Positions 11,478-23,052 of a DNA stretch of 64,000 bases are shown piece after piece. This DNA is from Piezodorus guildinii (lineage: Eukaryota > Arthropoda > Insecta > Hemiptera > Pentatomidae): positions 203,755,799-203,819,798 of the forward strand of contig CM041292.1 of assembly GCA_023052935.1 (NCBI GenBank), written 5' to 3'. The position numbers and the translations under genes were made by a program. A model generated the notes under the pieces. The model ran no database searches. It had not been told where the DNA came from and saw only the letters and a list, made by a program, of their open reading frames with translations. Positions within the stretch are counted from its first letter, which is position 1; the number at the start of each line of letters is the position of its first letter.

Positions 11478-12051
11478 TATTAATAATTTACACATTGGGA
11501 AATTGTTAAGTTGAAAATAAATAGCCTTGCAAATTAATAACATGCTGTATGGAAACTTCAAGTGTTTTGTGGTGATAGGTACGTTACGCTGTTCACTTAA
11601 GAGTAAATGTTTGTGCGTTAGTCCTCAGGGTCCTGTTCTGAGTCTTGTCAATAACACTGCCTCTCTTCTGTTATTCTGGATCGATGATTTCCTGGAAAAT
11701 ACAGTCTTTTATTTTATTTTTAAGTATATTTTCCTTGTTTTGTTTCAATTCAGGGAACATTTGTCAAGAATTAATAAATTTATAATCCTGTAAATTTCAT
11801 TTTGAATTTTCGAGAGAACAACATTAATTTAAGTCATCTAATGAGCAAACAACAAACACTAATTAAATCATTATTGATATTGATTTATTTACAATGCTCC
11901 CTTATCTTAGCAATTACTATTGATTCACGTGGCAGGAGTTTAAAGAAAAAAGTAGGGTTAAATCAAATTTAGATTATAATGAATTTGGATTAAAAAGACT
12001 ATGTGACTTTTAGTTCACAGATCATCAATCCTAAAAATATTGGCACTTTTT
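11478..12051. other. spacer, nothing recognised
   Basis: AT-rich. An 88-codon open frame (11527-11793, plus) has no recognisable domain and is not supported as a gene. Confidence 0.4.
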
Positions 12052-13024
12052 ACTTTCACTTACTATATATAGTAAGGGAAGTATTGCGATCGTGAAAATT
12101 TTAGAATTCTAGTTTTCGACGGAAATACACGTTTTAGGGTCCCCTGAGTCCAAATAACCAAGTCCCGCAAAAAGGTCTGTCTGGGGTTTAACTCCCGGGC
12201 GGAAACGGTAAGTCCTATGAAACTGAAATTTCATATTTAAGACAACTATACGCCCGAGACGTGACAAAACTTTTTTCATCAAAATGAGCCTACCAGAAGA
12301 GGCACTTTATACTATGCATTTTGCACCTTTTTTCGATTTTCTCGAAAACGGTTCCGACGATTTTGATTAAACTCGCTATATCGATGTAAAATTTAATGGG
12401 CTTTAATATCATGTAGGTTTTATTTATATAAAAATGGTCTGACAGGGCTTAAATGCCGATATTTTAAATTTTCTTCCCCTAAAGTACCTTTAATTTTGTA
12501 GATTCAATAATAATAACTAGATTATCTTGTTAACACTGATGAAAAACTGGTAAATATATAAATTGAATAAATTCGATACCCAACTAAAGGAGAAAACAGA
12601 AAAAATATTTCTTTAATGCAATTTTTCGTTTTTGAACATAAGAGCAGTAATATACATGTATGATATACCGTTGGAAAGCTAAAGATTTTAGAAAAAATAT
12701 CATCTCATACACAAGCTTTTAAAAGTTATTGGAGAGTGATGAAAAGAAGATAAAACTTACTGATTATTTAAGATAATAATATAATTGATTTTTTAATAAA
12801 ACACATGGTTCTATATAAATTCAATTTGATTAATTCCATTATAATTTCACGTATTTTTATCTCTAACTGTATTTGAAAATTCTTTCATTGATTTTAAAAA
12901 TGGAGGTAAGTGAGAGTTGTGTGTTGCCCGCACCGGATTTTTTTTATCTCTAACTGTATTTGAAAATTCTTTAATCGGTTTTTAAAACGGAGGTAAGTGA
13001 AATTCGAGTGTTGCCCGCACCGGA
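12052..13024 (-). mobile_element. Hel-1 element with duplicated 5' terminus, copy 6
   Basis: The 3' palindrome lies near 12056-12075. The (GT)n tract is almost lost (GTCTGTCTGGGG). The 5' terminus occurs twice in tandem: one ends at about 12938 and a second at 13024. The two 86-bp blocks share TATCTCTAACTGTATTTGAA through GCACCGGATTT but differ at several bases, so the duplication is not very recent. Confidence 0.82.
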
Positions 13025-13036
13025 TTTTTTTTTTGT

Positions 13037-13416
13037 GTTACAAGTTATTATGAATATAAAAAGTATCATCAAGGGATTTATTTGAATGAAATTTATATAT
13101 TAAATTTTCAGTAACCGAAAGATAAGATTATATGTGTCGATATGTTTCATTGTGAAATTTAAAATAAAAGTTTTGATAATTTCCAATCGCTTGTGACCTT
13201 GCCTCTTTATTTACCAATGACCTAGACCTTCAATTCAATTCGAGCGTCCTCCAAGAACCGACCGCAAGAAATTAAGGAGTAAGCCATGGTAAACCAAATG
13301 AGAAATTTTAAATCGTAACTCAGTTATAGATAATAATGCAATACTATGCTGTTCATTTCAATTAGTATGTTAAAATCGATGAGATGGATGCATAGAGGAT
13401 TGGAGCAGCGGTATTT
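13037..13416. other. spacer, nothing recognised
   Basis: No supported feature. Base composition is a little less AT-rich than its neighbours around 13185-13290. Confidence 0.4.
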
Positions 13417-13420
13417 TTTT

Positions 13421-13755
13421 ACTTTCACTTACTATATATAGTTAGGGAAAGTATTGCGTTCGTGAAAATTTTCGAATTCCAGTTTTCGACGGAAATAAAC
13501 GTTTTAGGGTCTCCTGAGACCAAATGACCAAGTCCCCGACAAGACAACTATACGCCCGAGATGTTACAGGAACTTTTTCATCAAAATCGGCTGACCGGAA
13601 AAGCCACTTTATACCTAGCATTTTGCACCTTTTTACGATTTTCTAAAAAACGACTCAAACGATTCTGATTAATCTCTCTATATGGGTGTAAAATTTAATT
13701 GGCTTTAATATCATTTAGGTTTCATTCTGATTAAAATAGTCTGACAGGGCTTAAA
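13421..13755 (-). mobile_element. Hel-1 3' part, copy 7
   Basis: Starts with ACTTTCACTTACTATATATA and runs to GACAGGGCTTAAATG. The (GT)n region is deleted (CCAAGTCCCCGACAAGACAA). It is broken by the LINE fragment at 13764-14155 and joined beyond it to an oppositely oriented Hel-1 piece. Confidence 0.75.
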
Positions 13756-13763
13756 TGTAACAT

Positions 13764-14155
13764 TTATTTATTTATTACCCTCCCCTGCCTTGAGGCAATA
13801 CGGGTATTGCTGCTGTGGGAAGTACTATAGATACAACCCACAACTGCTATGAAACTAATCACTCAGCATGCTAGTGGGTCTTCGGATGTTCGGTGGACTT
13901 CTTCATACTTCTCTCCTACCTCGAGTTGAAGTGGCTTGGACCAATCTGTTCCTTCCACCCGTATACAAAGGCTTTGTAGTACGGGTAGTTTTGTTTGGAT
14001 ATGAGATTAGGGATATCGCCCTCTGTGAGGACGTAGAGTCCTGTGTCCCTCAGGAGCTTCATTCTCAGTGCCTCATAAGTAGTACAGGCAAGGAGAATAT
14101 GCTCGGCGGTCTCCGGAACACCACAACTGGGACATAGGGGACTGACATTTACATT
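13764..14155 (-). mobile_element. LINE C-terminus with zinc knuckle, flanked by TSD
   Basis: The minus strand reads CPSCGVPETAEHILLACTTY then EALRMKLLRDTG, the Cys-His knuckle (CxxC...H...C) found after the RNase H or RT region in many insect LINEs. A (TAAA)n-like tail on minus lies at 13764-13777. An 8-bp direct repeat TGTAACAT flanks the piece (13756-13763 and 14156-14163), so I read it as a 5'-truncated insertion into a pre-existing Hel-1 foldback. Confidence 0.78.
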
Positions 14156-14242
14156 TGTAACATCTCAGGCATATAATAGTCTTAAATATGAAATTTCAGT
14201 TTCATAGGACTTTTAGTTTCCTCCCGGGAGTTCTGGGTCAAC
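14156..14242 (+). mobile_element. Hel-1 fragment, copy 8
   Basis: Short plus-oriented piece: GTCTTAAATATGAAATTTCA followed by GTTTCATAGGAC and CTCCCGGGAGTT. It is the internal part just before the microsatellite position and directly precedes copy 9. Confidence 0.7.
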
Positions 14243-14248
14243 AAAAAA

Positions 14249-15083
14249 TCTGGTGCGGGCAACACACGACTTTCACTTACCTCGATTTTTAAAATCAATG
14301 AAAGAATTTTCAAATACAGTAAGAGCTAAAAATACGTGAAACTATTAAGGAATTAATTAAATTGAATTTATTTAGAAACATGTGTTTTATTAAAAAATCT
14401 ATTATATTATTATATAAAATAATAAGTTAGTTTTATGTTCATTTCATCACTCTATATAAACTTTTAAAAGTTTGTGTATGAGATAATATTTTTTCTGAAA
14501 TCTTTAGCTTTCCAACGGTATATCATACATGTATATTACTGTTCTTATGTTCAAAAACGAAAAATTGCATTAAAAAAATATTTTTTCTATTTTCCGCTTT
14601 AGTGAGGTATCGAATTTATTCAATTTATATATTTTCCTGTATTTTATCAGCGTTAACAAGATAATATAGCTATTTTTATTGAATTTACAACATAAAAGGT
14701 ACTTTAGGGGCAGAAAATATGGGCGTTTAAGCCCTGTCAGACCACTTTAATCAGAATAAAACCTACATGATATTAAAGCCCATTAAATTTTACATCGATA
14801 TAGCGAGTTTAATCAAAATCGTCTGAACCGTTTTCGAGAAAATCGAAAAAAGGTGCAAAATGCATGGTATAAAGTGCCTCTTCTGGTAAGCTCATTTTGA
14901 TGAAAAAAGGTTTGTCACAGGAAAGGAGTTACCACACACACCACACACACACAGAGACCTTTTTGCGGGACTTGGTTATTTGGACTCAGGGGACCCTAAA
15001 CGTGTATTTCCGTTGAAAACTGGAATTCGAAAATTTTCACGATCGCAATACTTCCCCTTACTATATATAGTAAGTGAATGTAA
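14249..15083 (+). mobile_element. Hel-1 element, copy 9
   Basis: Full-length plus copy: TCTGGTGCGGGCAACACACG at the start, (CA)n at about 14933-14952, and the perfect palindrome CTTACTATATATAGTAAG near 15057-15074. The ACGCCCGAGAC segment before the microsatellite is partly deleted. Confidence 0.86.
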
Positions 15084-16300
15084 AAACGTTTCTGAAGTTG
15101 AATAGAATATAAAAATAACATATTATTGATCTTGAAAACTAGGGTTTTGCGTTTAAGATAATGTTAGTAATTACCTTCGCATCCTAATTGTAATTTAGAA
15201 AGGACATGGTTAATTAAAACAGCTGGTCAGTCGCTGAGTCGCCAAGTAACTTAATCTACCCATTTTCTGAAAAGAGAAGTTACTATTCCCCCTGAAAAAC
15301 GTTTCTGAAGTTGAATAGAATAAAAAAGTAACATATTATTGATATGATATTTTGCGTTTGAGTTAATATTGCTAATTAATTACCTATCACATCGCAATTG
15401 AAATTTAAGGCGGCGATACACGGTGAGAAATAGGGTATGTGTAGGTGAGGTGAAAGTTCTCTCGCGAGAGTAGAGGGTGGTGAAAACTGCGTGAGAGTAA
15501 AAATGTGCACGTGTATACGGTGAGAGTACGCAACATTACTCGTCCAAATGGCGGATGTGTGAACAGCTGATTATTCAGGAAAGTTGTTGAAAAGGTTGGT
15601 AAGCTCTGTTTAGGTTACCAAGTTCTTATGTAAAGATGAATGTTCAATTGGTATCATCTTGTTTTAATAATAATAAGAGTAATGTCTAAAAATGTTTTCG
15701 ACATTTTTATACAAATTTACTTACTAACTACCTACAAACGTCAACAACAACACAAGTGACAAGTGACGGGAACATGCACGCCACCTATGACAGCAAAATT
15801 GCTTTGTAAAATCACTTTCAATTTTTTCTATTTTTATTTCGAATTTTAACGCAAAAAAAAAAATATTATGAATCTCAAAAAAAAATATATATATATAATT
15901 TCTAATCAATAAGTGTAGAATTAAAATGTAATATCCAAACAGTGAAAATATACATATTATTAAATAATGGTTTTGGATCTATAAGCACAATTAAATATAT
16001 ATGAATATAAATAATCTATTTTTAGTTAAAGTTTGACCAAAATAATATAACAAATGATATTGTTATTAATTATCGTTATGGAAAGTAGATGAAAGTGTGA
16101 TATAGTACATCAACTATCACGATATTTACTTCCACCAACTTTCCAGCGCGCTCAACGATGTAAATATCGCCATCTCACCTCACTTACACATACCCTATTT
16201 CTTACCGTGTATCGCCGCCTTTAGAAAGGAATTGGTTAATTAAAACAACTGACCAAGTAGCTTAAGTCTACCGATGTTCTGAAAAACTAATCTTTAAAAG
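15083..16300. repeat. tandem duplication, second half interrupted by a MITE
   Basis: Block 15083-15290 (AAAACGTTTCTGAAGTTGAA onward, including GTAATTTAGAAAGG and GGTTAATTAAAACAGCTG) recurs from about 15293 to 16290 with about 80-85% similarity by eye. The second copy is split at AAATTTA by an 810-bp inverted-repeat element. The first copy preserves the uninterrupted site. Confidence 0.75.
15410..16221. mobile_element. MITE with about 45-bp TIRs, Harbinger-like
   Basis: The ends are inverted repeats starting AGGCGGCGATACACGG and continuing through AGAAATAGGGTATGTGTA and GTGAGGTGA, with few mismatches. The target duplication is TTA (TTTA also fits). A 3-bp TTA/TAA duplication is typical of PIF/Harbinger, hence the tentative superfamily. 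No transposase is visible, so it is non-autonomous. A perfect CTCTCGCGAGAG palindrome lies near 15458-15469. Confidence 0.75.
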
Positions 16301-16394
16301 GATTTCTTTTTGTGATATTTATTCCTCTCTCAATTTGATATACCAAACCCAATCAGCACAGATGAAATTCTGAGTTATTTGTCTGTCTCTACTC

Positions 16395-16640
16395 ACATAT
16401 AGGGAGTGGCGTGGTATAGTGGATAGAGCATTAGGCTACTGCTCTCCGGCTGACTTATTTATTCTGTTTTTTTCAGCCCTAAAGCGACCCTCGTGAATGG
16501 AGACCCTCCTGGGGCACACCCAGCCTCTATAAAGTCGGTACCCGAATTTAGAGGAGGAAAATCTGGCGTTTTGGCCTAATCACCTCCTTGCACAATCGTT
16601 GGTCTTAAAACAGTACGAATCTCTATAATTATTAAACCCA
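16395..16640 (+). mobile_element. SINE-2 tRNA-derived element, copy 1
   Basis: The head GTGGCGTGGTATAGTGGATA then GAGCATTAGGCTACTGCTCTC contains a good A box (TGGTATAGTGG). The B box is missing, apparently deleted between CTCTCCGGCT and GACTTATTTATTCTG. The body (TATAAAGTCGGTACCCGAAT, CTGGCGTTTTGGCCTAATCA) matches the copy at 21.2 kb. No poly-A is seen. Confidence 0.68.
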
Positions 16641-16654
16641 AGACTTACTTTCTT

Positions 16655-17486
16655 ACTTTCACTTGCTATATATAGTAAGGGAAAGTATTGCGATCCTGAA
16701 AATTTTCGAATTCCGTTTTTCAACGGAAATACACATTTTAGGTTCCCCTGAGTCCAGTCCGGGCGGAAACGGTAAGTCCTATGAAACCGAAATTTCATAT
16801 TTAAGACAAATATACGCCCGAGACGTGACAAAACCTTCAAATCAAAATGAGCTTACCAGAAGAGGCACTTTATACCATGCATTTTGCACCTTTTTTCGAT
16901 TTTATCGAAAACGGTTCCGACGATTTTGATTAAACTCGGTATATCGATGTAAAATTTAATGGGCTTTAATATCATTTAGGTTTCATTCTGATTAAAATGG
17001 TCTGGCAGGGCTTAAATGCCGATATTTTCTTCCTCTGAAGTACCTTTAATATTGTTGATTCTATAAAAATAACTATATTATCTTGTTACCACTGATGAAA
17101 AACAGGTAGGTATGTAAGCGAATTTAAAAAACAACTAAAGGAGAAAACTGAAAAAAAATAATTTAATGAATTTTTTTGTTTTTGAACATAAAGGCAGTAA
17201 TATACATGTTTGATATACCGTTGGAAAGCTAAAGTATTTAAAAAAATATTATCTTATACACAAGCTTTTAAAAGTTAATAGAGGGTGATGTAAAGAAGAT
17301 AAAACTAACTGATTATTTTAGATAATAATACAATAGATTTTTTAATAAAACACATGGTTCTATATAAATTCGATTTAATTAATTCTTTAATAGTTTCACG
17401 TATTTTTATCTTTAACTGTATTTGAAAATTCTTTCATTGATTTTAAAAACGGAGGTAAGTGATGTCGTGTGTTGCCCGCACCAGAT
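16655..17486 (-). mobile_element. Hel-1 element, copy 10
   Basis: Palindrome variant CTTGCTATATATAGTAAG at 16662-16679. The microsatellite and its left flank are deleted (GAGTCCAGTCCGGGCGG). The 5' end GCCCGCACCAGA is at 17475-17486 with a shortened subterminal repeat (GTAAGTGATGTCG). Confidence 0.8.
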
Positions 17487-17695
17487 TTTATTTTCTATTT
17501 ACATATATCATAACGTCAATAGCTTAAGTGTCATATATTTTTTTTTTAAAGAATAATATACAGGATCCTTATCTATCGAACGCCTTTGATATTCTGATGA
17601 TTATTAAACAAAATCTTTATTAAACGAAAACAATTGCATAACATCGAACTGTAACTATCACATTAATCATTATATAACTCTGTATCGAAACTCTT

Positions 17696-17975
17696 TGAAT
17701 GTTTGTTTATTCATTTAACGTCAGTTTATCCAACTATGGCTAATCAGACGATGCTACAGTGGGACACAAATTTTCCAATCCAGTTTTTATTAGAATAGGG
17801 ATCTTTAACGAGTACCTGACATCGCACAGGCTCTGGATCACTATTATACGTCCCCTCCGAAGGATGGCATTACCAAGGATTTTTTATCCCTCTTTAAAAA
17901 CTTCTAGGGGTATTTGTCAGTTTTGGACTTTCGATGTTTAGCATAGAGGGCTATTATGCTAGCAACAACAGGTGA
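17696..17975 (-). mobile_element. SINE-1 element, divergent
   Basis: The plus strand reads GTTTATTCATTTAACGTCAG, ATCTTTAACGAGTACCTGAC, CGTCCCCTCCGAAGGATGG and AAGGATTTTTTATCCC, followed by a decayed head (B-box region GGACTTTCGATGTTTAGCAT). All SINE-1 landmarks are in the expected order on minus. Confidence 0.75.
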
Positions 17976-18339
17976 CTCCCACTCTTAGGGATTTAGAAAT
18001 GGACGAAAAAAAAAAGAAAAAAAAACTCACAATCTTTAAATGCTTTTTAAAATAAATATTCCCCATTTCCTTGCATCATGGCTTTGATATCTGTTTTAAG
18101 ACATTGCAATAATTGAAACTGCGCAATTCAAATAATACGGCAGATTAAGCTGTAAGAGGTCTAAAGTTTTTCTAGGGCGAATCGCAATGTTCTCCGCATT
18201 TTATTATGCACATTCTAAATCAATCCTTTGATAAAAGGTACTGATTAAATTTTTTTTTCTTTTCTTTTTTAATTTTTATGGAAGTTTTTCTTAATATTAA
18301 CACTTAAATGAGCACACCTTAACTTCCTTTTGTTAGTTA
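17976..18339. other. spacer, nothing recognised
   Basis: A-rich run near 18007-18025 and T-rich run near 18250-18275. No supported feature. Confidence 0.4.
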
Positions 18340-18500
18340 TTTACTTTATTTCATAACCATTCACATCTATCAACGTTTCGGGTTTGTTCCCCCATTCCCA
18401 AGACATATTTTTTAAAAAACATTTTCTCACATACAACCCACCACTTCACATCATAGCCCACTGCTATTCGTCCATATGTTCATTGGCTTACTAATACTAA
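18340..18500 (-). mobile_element. Penelope-like element terminal fragment (PLE-2 family)
   Basis: The plus strand CATTCACATCTATCAACGTT followed by TCGGGTTTGTTCCCCCATTC matches 48.19-48.25 kb. On minus this is a G/C stem followed by CCCGAAACGTTG, similar to the GAAAC core found next to Penelope-like ends. The segment CCACTGCTATTCGTCC then ATATGTTCATTGGCTTAC also matches 49.38 and 50.85 kb. It is a decayed end without coding sequence. Confidence 0.55.
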
Positions 18501-19002
18501 AGCCAATATTATCTTTCAACAATCTCGGTGAAAATCGACAAAACGGAGAATAATTATAATTAATATGGTATACTAGATTAAAAATATATATAATGACTAA
18601 TTACTTTACGATAAGATTCAACTATATCTACCCGACACCAGCTGAAATTGGAGTTGTTTAAAGTTGACTTAGCAATGAATTATGTTGAACTTGAATACTG
18701 CTGTTAGTAATAATCAATATTTACAAATCTGACTACAATTTTATTTACAATCAATATATCTATATAAACATTAAGAGCTTTTCTTTAATGTTTGAATCTC
18801 TGGAGCCAAATCTTCAGCTTTCTGCTTTTTTGCTTCCAATTCCTTTACCTGAAGTTTGACTTTTCTCTTGCCACAGCCCTCCTCTCCTGTCCTTTTATGA
18901 TATTAAATATTAAATCACTTTATGATATTTGCCACATCACAGCAAGTAGGCATATTGGAACTTTTCTCTGAGTGAAGAAGAAAACGATGTTATTTAAAGA
19001 CC
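18501..19002. other. spacer, nothing recognised
   Basis: AT-rich, no supported gene, RNA or repeat. Confidence 0.4.
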
Positions 19003-19722
19003 ATTTTCTCTGCCCAAAGAACATATTTTCTGACTTTTTCTTATGTTTTTAAAATCTATGACTTTTCCCTGATGCTAGACACATAGAAGAAAGTTGCATT
19101 TTTTTTATGGTATTAATTTTATATTTTAGTGCAAATAATATAACGGAGCAGGTGTTCAAAGTTTTTAAAAATGTAATTGTTTTTCGTCTTATCTAAAGCA
19201 ATCTGCTATGTCATATTGCAATAATTTTGGTAAATAAATGTAATCTCACCAGTCATTTTAAATTTACTAGAATTACTAAATTTACAAAACCATACTTGAG
19301 GTATTATAATATATTAATTAATATTAATACTCTTTTATACTAGTAATTGATTGTTTTCCCGGACCAAAGAACAAATTTTCTGACTTTTCCCTGACTTTTT
19401 CTTATGTTCTTAAAATCTCTGACTTTTCCCGATTTTCCCTGTTGCTAGACAACAGAAGAAAATTGCATTTATTTTTATGGTATTAATTTTATATTTTAGT
19501 GCAAATAATATAACGGAGCAGGTGGGCAAAGTTTTTAAAAATGTAATTGTTTTTTGTCTTATCTAAAGCAATCTGCTATGTCATATTTCAATAATTTTGG
19601 TAAATAAATGTAATCTCACCAGTAATTTTAAATTTACTAGAATTACTAAATTTACAAAACCATACATGAGGTATTATAATATATTAATTAATATCAATAC
19701 TCTTTTATAATAGTAATTGACT
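19003..19722. repeat. 370-bp tandem duplication
   Basis: Two adjacent units with high similarity. The landmark TAACGGAGCAGGTG is at 19141 and 19511, a period of 370 bp. Both contain TCTGACTTTTTCTTATGTT, GGTATTAATTTTATATTTTA and ATTACTAAATTTACAAAACC. The second unit carries a short extra repeat of CTGACTTTTCCC. No open frame spans it. Function unknown. Confidence 0.85.
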
Positions 19723-20120
19723 TTAAAATATATTAATTGAATATTGAATATTGAACGAATGTATATAATGACGTATGAGATGGTTCCAGGGGGATCAATA
19801 GAAATCGATGCATTGATTGCATCTTGTTACTTGGACCAAAATAATAAGAAATAAGGTAAATAAAAAAAATATTTTATACTCTTTTATGTCATAGAATTGA
19901 TTTCTAATAATAAATAAGAAAACTCCAAGTCCAAATCCAACCTGAGTTAATCCTAAGAAGAGAGCACAGCTACATCTTGTTACTTTTCAAGTCGAAACTT
20001 TGATAAATTAATATTTTTCATAATAATTTATTGATCACCACCCGAACCGTACCATCATTCAATAACCTATTTTAAGGAAAATAATTTTTTTTTTTTGTAT
20101 TTCGCAGAGTATAGGAAAGT
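19723..20120. other. spacer, nothing recognised
   Basis: No supported feature. Confidence 0.4.
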
Positions 20121-20122
20121 TA

Positions 20123-21039
20123 TTGGGTTGTGTCCCATAAAATGTCCGTTTTCAAGGTAAAGGATTTTTATTAAAAATACGATATGAAAACAAGATCATT
20201 TTATTCAAAGTATTTACCTTCTTTTTCTACAGATTTTTCCCAACGTGACAGCAACTTTTTTTATTCCCGAACTGGAAAACTCTGAGCTTTGAAGTGAAAC
20301 AAAATCTGAAAACGCACTTTTCACTTGATCATCATTTTCAAAAAGTTTTCCTTTGACGAAGTTGTTTAAATTCCTGAACTGGTGGTAATCTGTTGGAGAT
20401 CAGTCGGGAGAATATAGTGGGTGCGGAAGAACTTCGTAGCCCAGTTCTTTCAATTTTTGCACGGTATGTTTTGAAACATGGGGTCTTGCTGCCGCTCAGT
20501 GAGATCATGAGACACCCATGTATCGAGCTTTTTTACTTTTCCAATACACTTTAAATGTTTGGAAACGGTAGATGCACTTGCATTTAGTTGTGCAGAGAAC
20601 TGTTTAGTAGGGGTTTCCTTCTACAGTATGTTTGAGGACATCGTTGTCTATTACGGACGGAGGTCTTCCTCGAGACAAGTTTTCCAAGTCGGTATCCCCA
20701 GCTGAAAACTTAGCAAACCAACGGCGAATGGTCCGTTTATTAACACTCCCTTCCTCAAACGCCTTGCAAATATTTCTAGCGGCCTCAGCTACTGAATGGC
20801 CGAGTTTAAACTCGTACAAAAATATTAGTCGAAAATCGCGTGTTTCCATGTTCATATTTGGAGGTATACTAAAAAGTGAGTAATTGATTGGAAAGCTAAT
20901 GTTTATAATACAAAGGTAGAGGATTAGTAACTGTTTACTTTAAATATGTAAATATTCGGAAGAAAACAACAGAGACATGCAAAATCCTTTATGTATTTCA
21001 GAAACTATAAAAACGGACATTTCATGTGAAACAACCCAA
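20123..21039 (-). mobile_element. MLE-2 deleted mariner-like element, copy b
   Basis: Flanked by TA. The minus strand has the longest N-terminal frame of the family: MNMETRDFRLIFLYEFKLGH, then FAKFSAGDTDLENLSRGRPP and VIDNDVLKHTVEGNPY. The 13-nt block lost in copies a and d is kept here, but a separate deletion follows GNPY. The central deletion before ARPHVSKHTVQK is the same as in the other copies. The C-terminal PHPLYSPDxSPTDYHQF region follows with changes. Confidence 0.92.
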
Positions 21040-21179
21040 TAATTCGTACGTAGATTTCCAAAGAGTACCATGGCCAGAAAATTTTAAGCAAGTGTAAAAA
21101 ACTATCAATAATTTATTATTGAACCAACTTATTTGATTATTTTATAATCAGGTTATAACTTTTTTTTTTTTTTTTTATA

Positions 21180-21400
21180 AATAATATAGCAATAGTCTAC
21201 TATTCACCGGGCCCATGGTTCGAACCACGTCTGAGGCAGAATTATTTATTCTGCAATTTAAAGAGTGGAGTGGTCCTGGGGTATGGAGTCTCATAAAGTA
21301 GGTACCTAAAAATTGGGAAAACCTGGCGGCTGAGGATGATCTATTCGCCTAATCACTTAATTACACAGCCGTTTACCGTGAAACACTTCCAATCTCTTGA
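21180..21400 (+). mobile_element. SINE-2 element, copy 2
   Basis: Has the B box ATGGTTCGAACCACG (21214-21228) missing from copy 1. The shared body follows: GGCAGAATTATTTATTCTGC, CATAAAGTAGGTACC, CCTGGCGGCTGAGG and GCCTAATCACTTAATTACAC. The A-box region is replaced by a T-run at 21160-21177, so the head is truncated. Confidence 0.68.
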
Positions 21401-23052
21401 ATGTAATGACACGTCATGGGTTGTAGAGGTTCAGATTTGTTTATGTTACGAAAACTATTATATTGATATGATGTCGTTTTTAAAGGGTTTGAGTATTATT
21501 TTCATAAAATTGGACGAAATTTTGATACAACTAGGCATTTAGAATATATATATGTAAAAATGTGAACTCCTTCTTTGCCAATGGTTTTCAAATACACACA
21601 TAAGACTATTTGTTTCTCATTATGAAATTAAGTATTCCAAATAAATTGTTTCATTTAAATATCTATATATATATGTATAAGGCCAGTTTATTATAACATC
21701 ATGTTCCATTCCTTAGTAGTATACTACATGAATGATAATATTACAATAATTTACAAATGATAGTAGTATTAGATTTAACAATTATTACAGAATAATGTTT
21801 CAAATGAAATAGAACAAAATAAATAAAGTAACTAACATTAAATATAACAAATTTAAAATAAAATTTTAGTCAACAGAATTACCTACACTGCCCATCTTTA
21901 GTCAGTGCCCATCTTTAGTCAATGCCTTTAATGAATTTAAGTATGTCAGTCTTGAATTTAGAGAACAAATTTTGTTCCGTCTCTGGCCAGTTTCCATTTT
22001 TAATGAAATCTTTGTCTGTCAAAAATTTTGCAGTCATAAAGTATATGTTTAAAATTTTGAATTTGTCCGTATGCGTCACATAAATCTGTTTGTATTATGT
22101 TAAATCGTTTGAGATAATGTTTTGTGTTTCCGTGTTCTGTGATTAGTTATATAGTTATATATATAAGGAAGCTTTTTAGTTAAGGGTTGATCTCCTAGTA
22201 CTGTTAATCTACAAGACACGGGTTCAAATCCGTAGGTATTGTATCCGTATATAAATATGGATGAATAAACGGTCTATCCTGAGTAGCGTTACCCGCATTA
22301 GCTACTTCAGTACTTTTTATTATATTATGGAGTTTCCATCAAATCAATCCTTCATGCACATTTTTCCCGCAAATATACCACGTTCCAAATATGGTCTGAA
22401 ACGTTTTAGCTGGTTAAAACTGACAAAATGGTGGCTTTTTTCTGACTACTGCTAATTTCACGTTATATCTCTAATAGTTCTGAACCGATTTCAATGATTC
22501 TTTTTTTGTTTTGTAGAAAATTTAATTATCTATGACATAGCACTAATGACGTAAGATAGCACGTGTCTTGATCTTGTAAATTTGCGGCTTAAATATATAG
22601 ATCAACGTATGTTTTTTCTTTTGTTTAGCGCGCTTTACTCAATCTAAAACTCTATACATATTTTTCTCCATCTCCGAAAATAACTGAATTATTAAATTAC
22701 AATCGGCCGCCATTTTAAAAAATAACCAGCTTATAACAACGTCTAGGTGTCAACATCATCGTTGCATGTCCTAGTATTTTTGTGGCGAATTTCAAAAATG
22801 TTGGTCTAGTAGTTTCGGCTGAGTCACACTAGTGACGCGGATGAGAGCGAGGCGCTAGGATCTCTTGGACTCCGCTTTTTCCTCTATAAGTGCAGGAAAA
22901 GGCCCAGTCCGGGGTTCCTTTAGCAAATTTTAAATATTGTATAAAGTTATGATTGTTTGTATGATGTTAATGTATTTATTACTTCTTTATTTCATTTATT
23001 TGTATTTATCTCAATTATAGGTTGTTTTTTTTGTTTTTTTTGAAAAATATTA
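21401..23052. other. long spacer with a possible tRNA-like B box
   Basis: Mostly unassigned AT-rich sequence. At 22185-22245, TTGATCTCCTAGTACTG and ACGGGTTCAAATCCG resemble a tRNA-derived head with a good B box, but I find no second copy and no tail. At 22790-22920 a GC-richer tract (GTGACGCGGATGAGAGCG) has no recognised relative. No coding region is supported. Confidence 0.4.
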
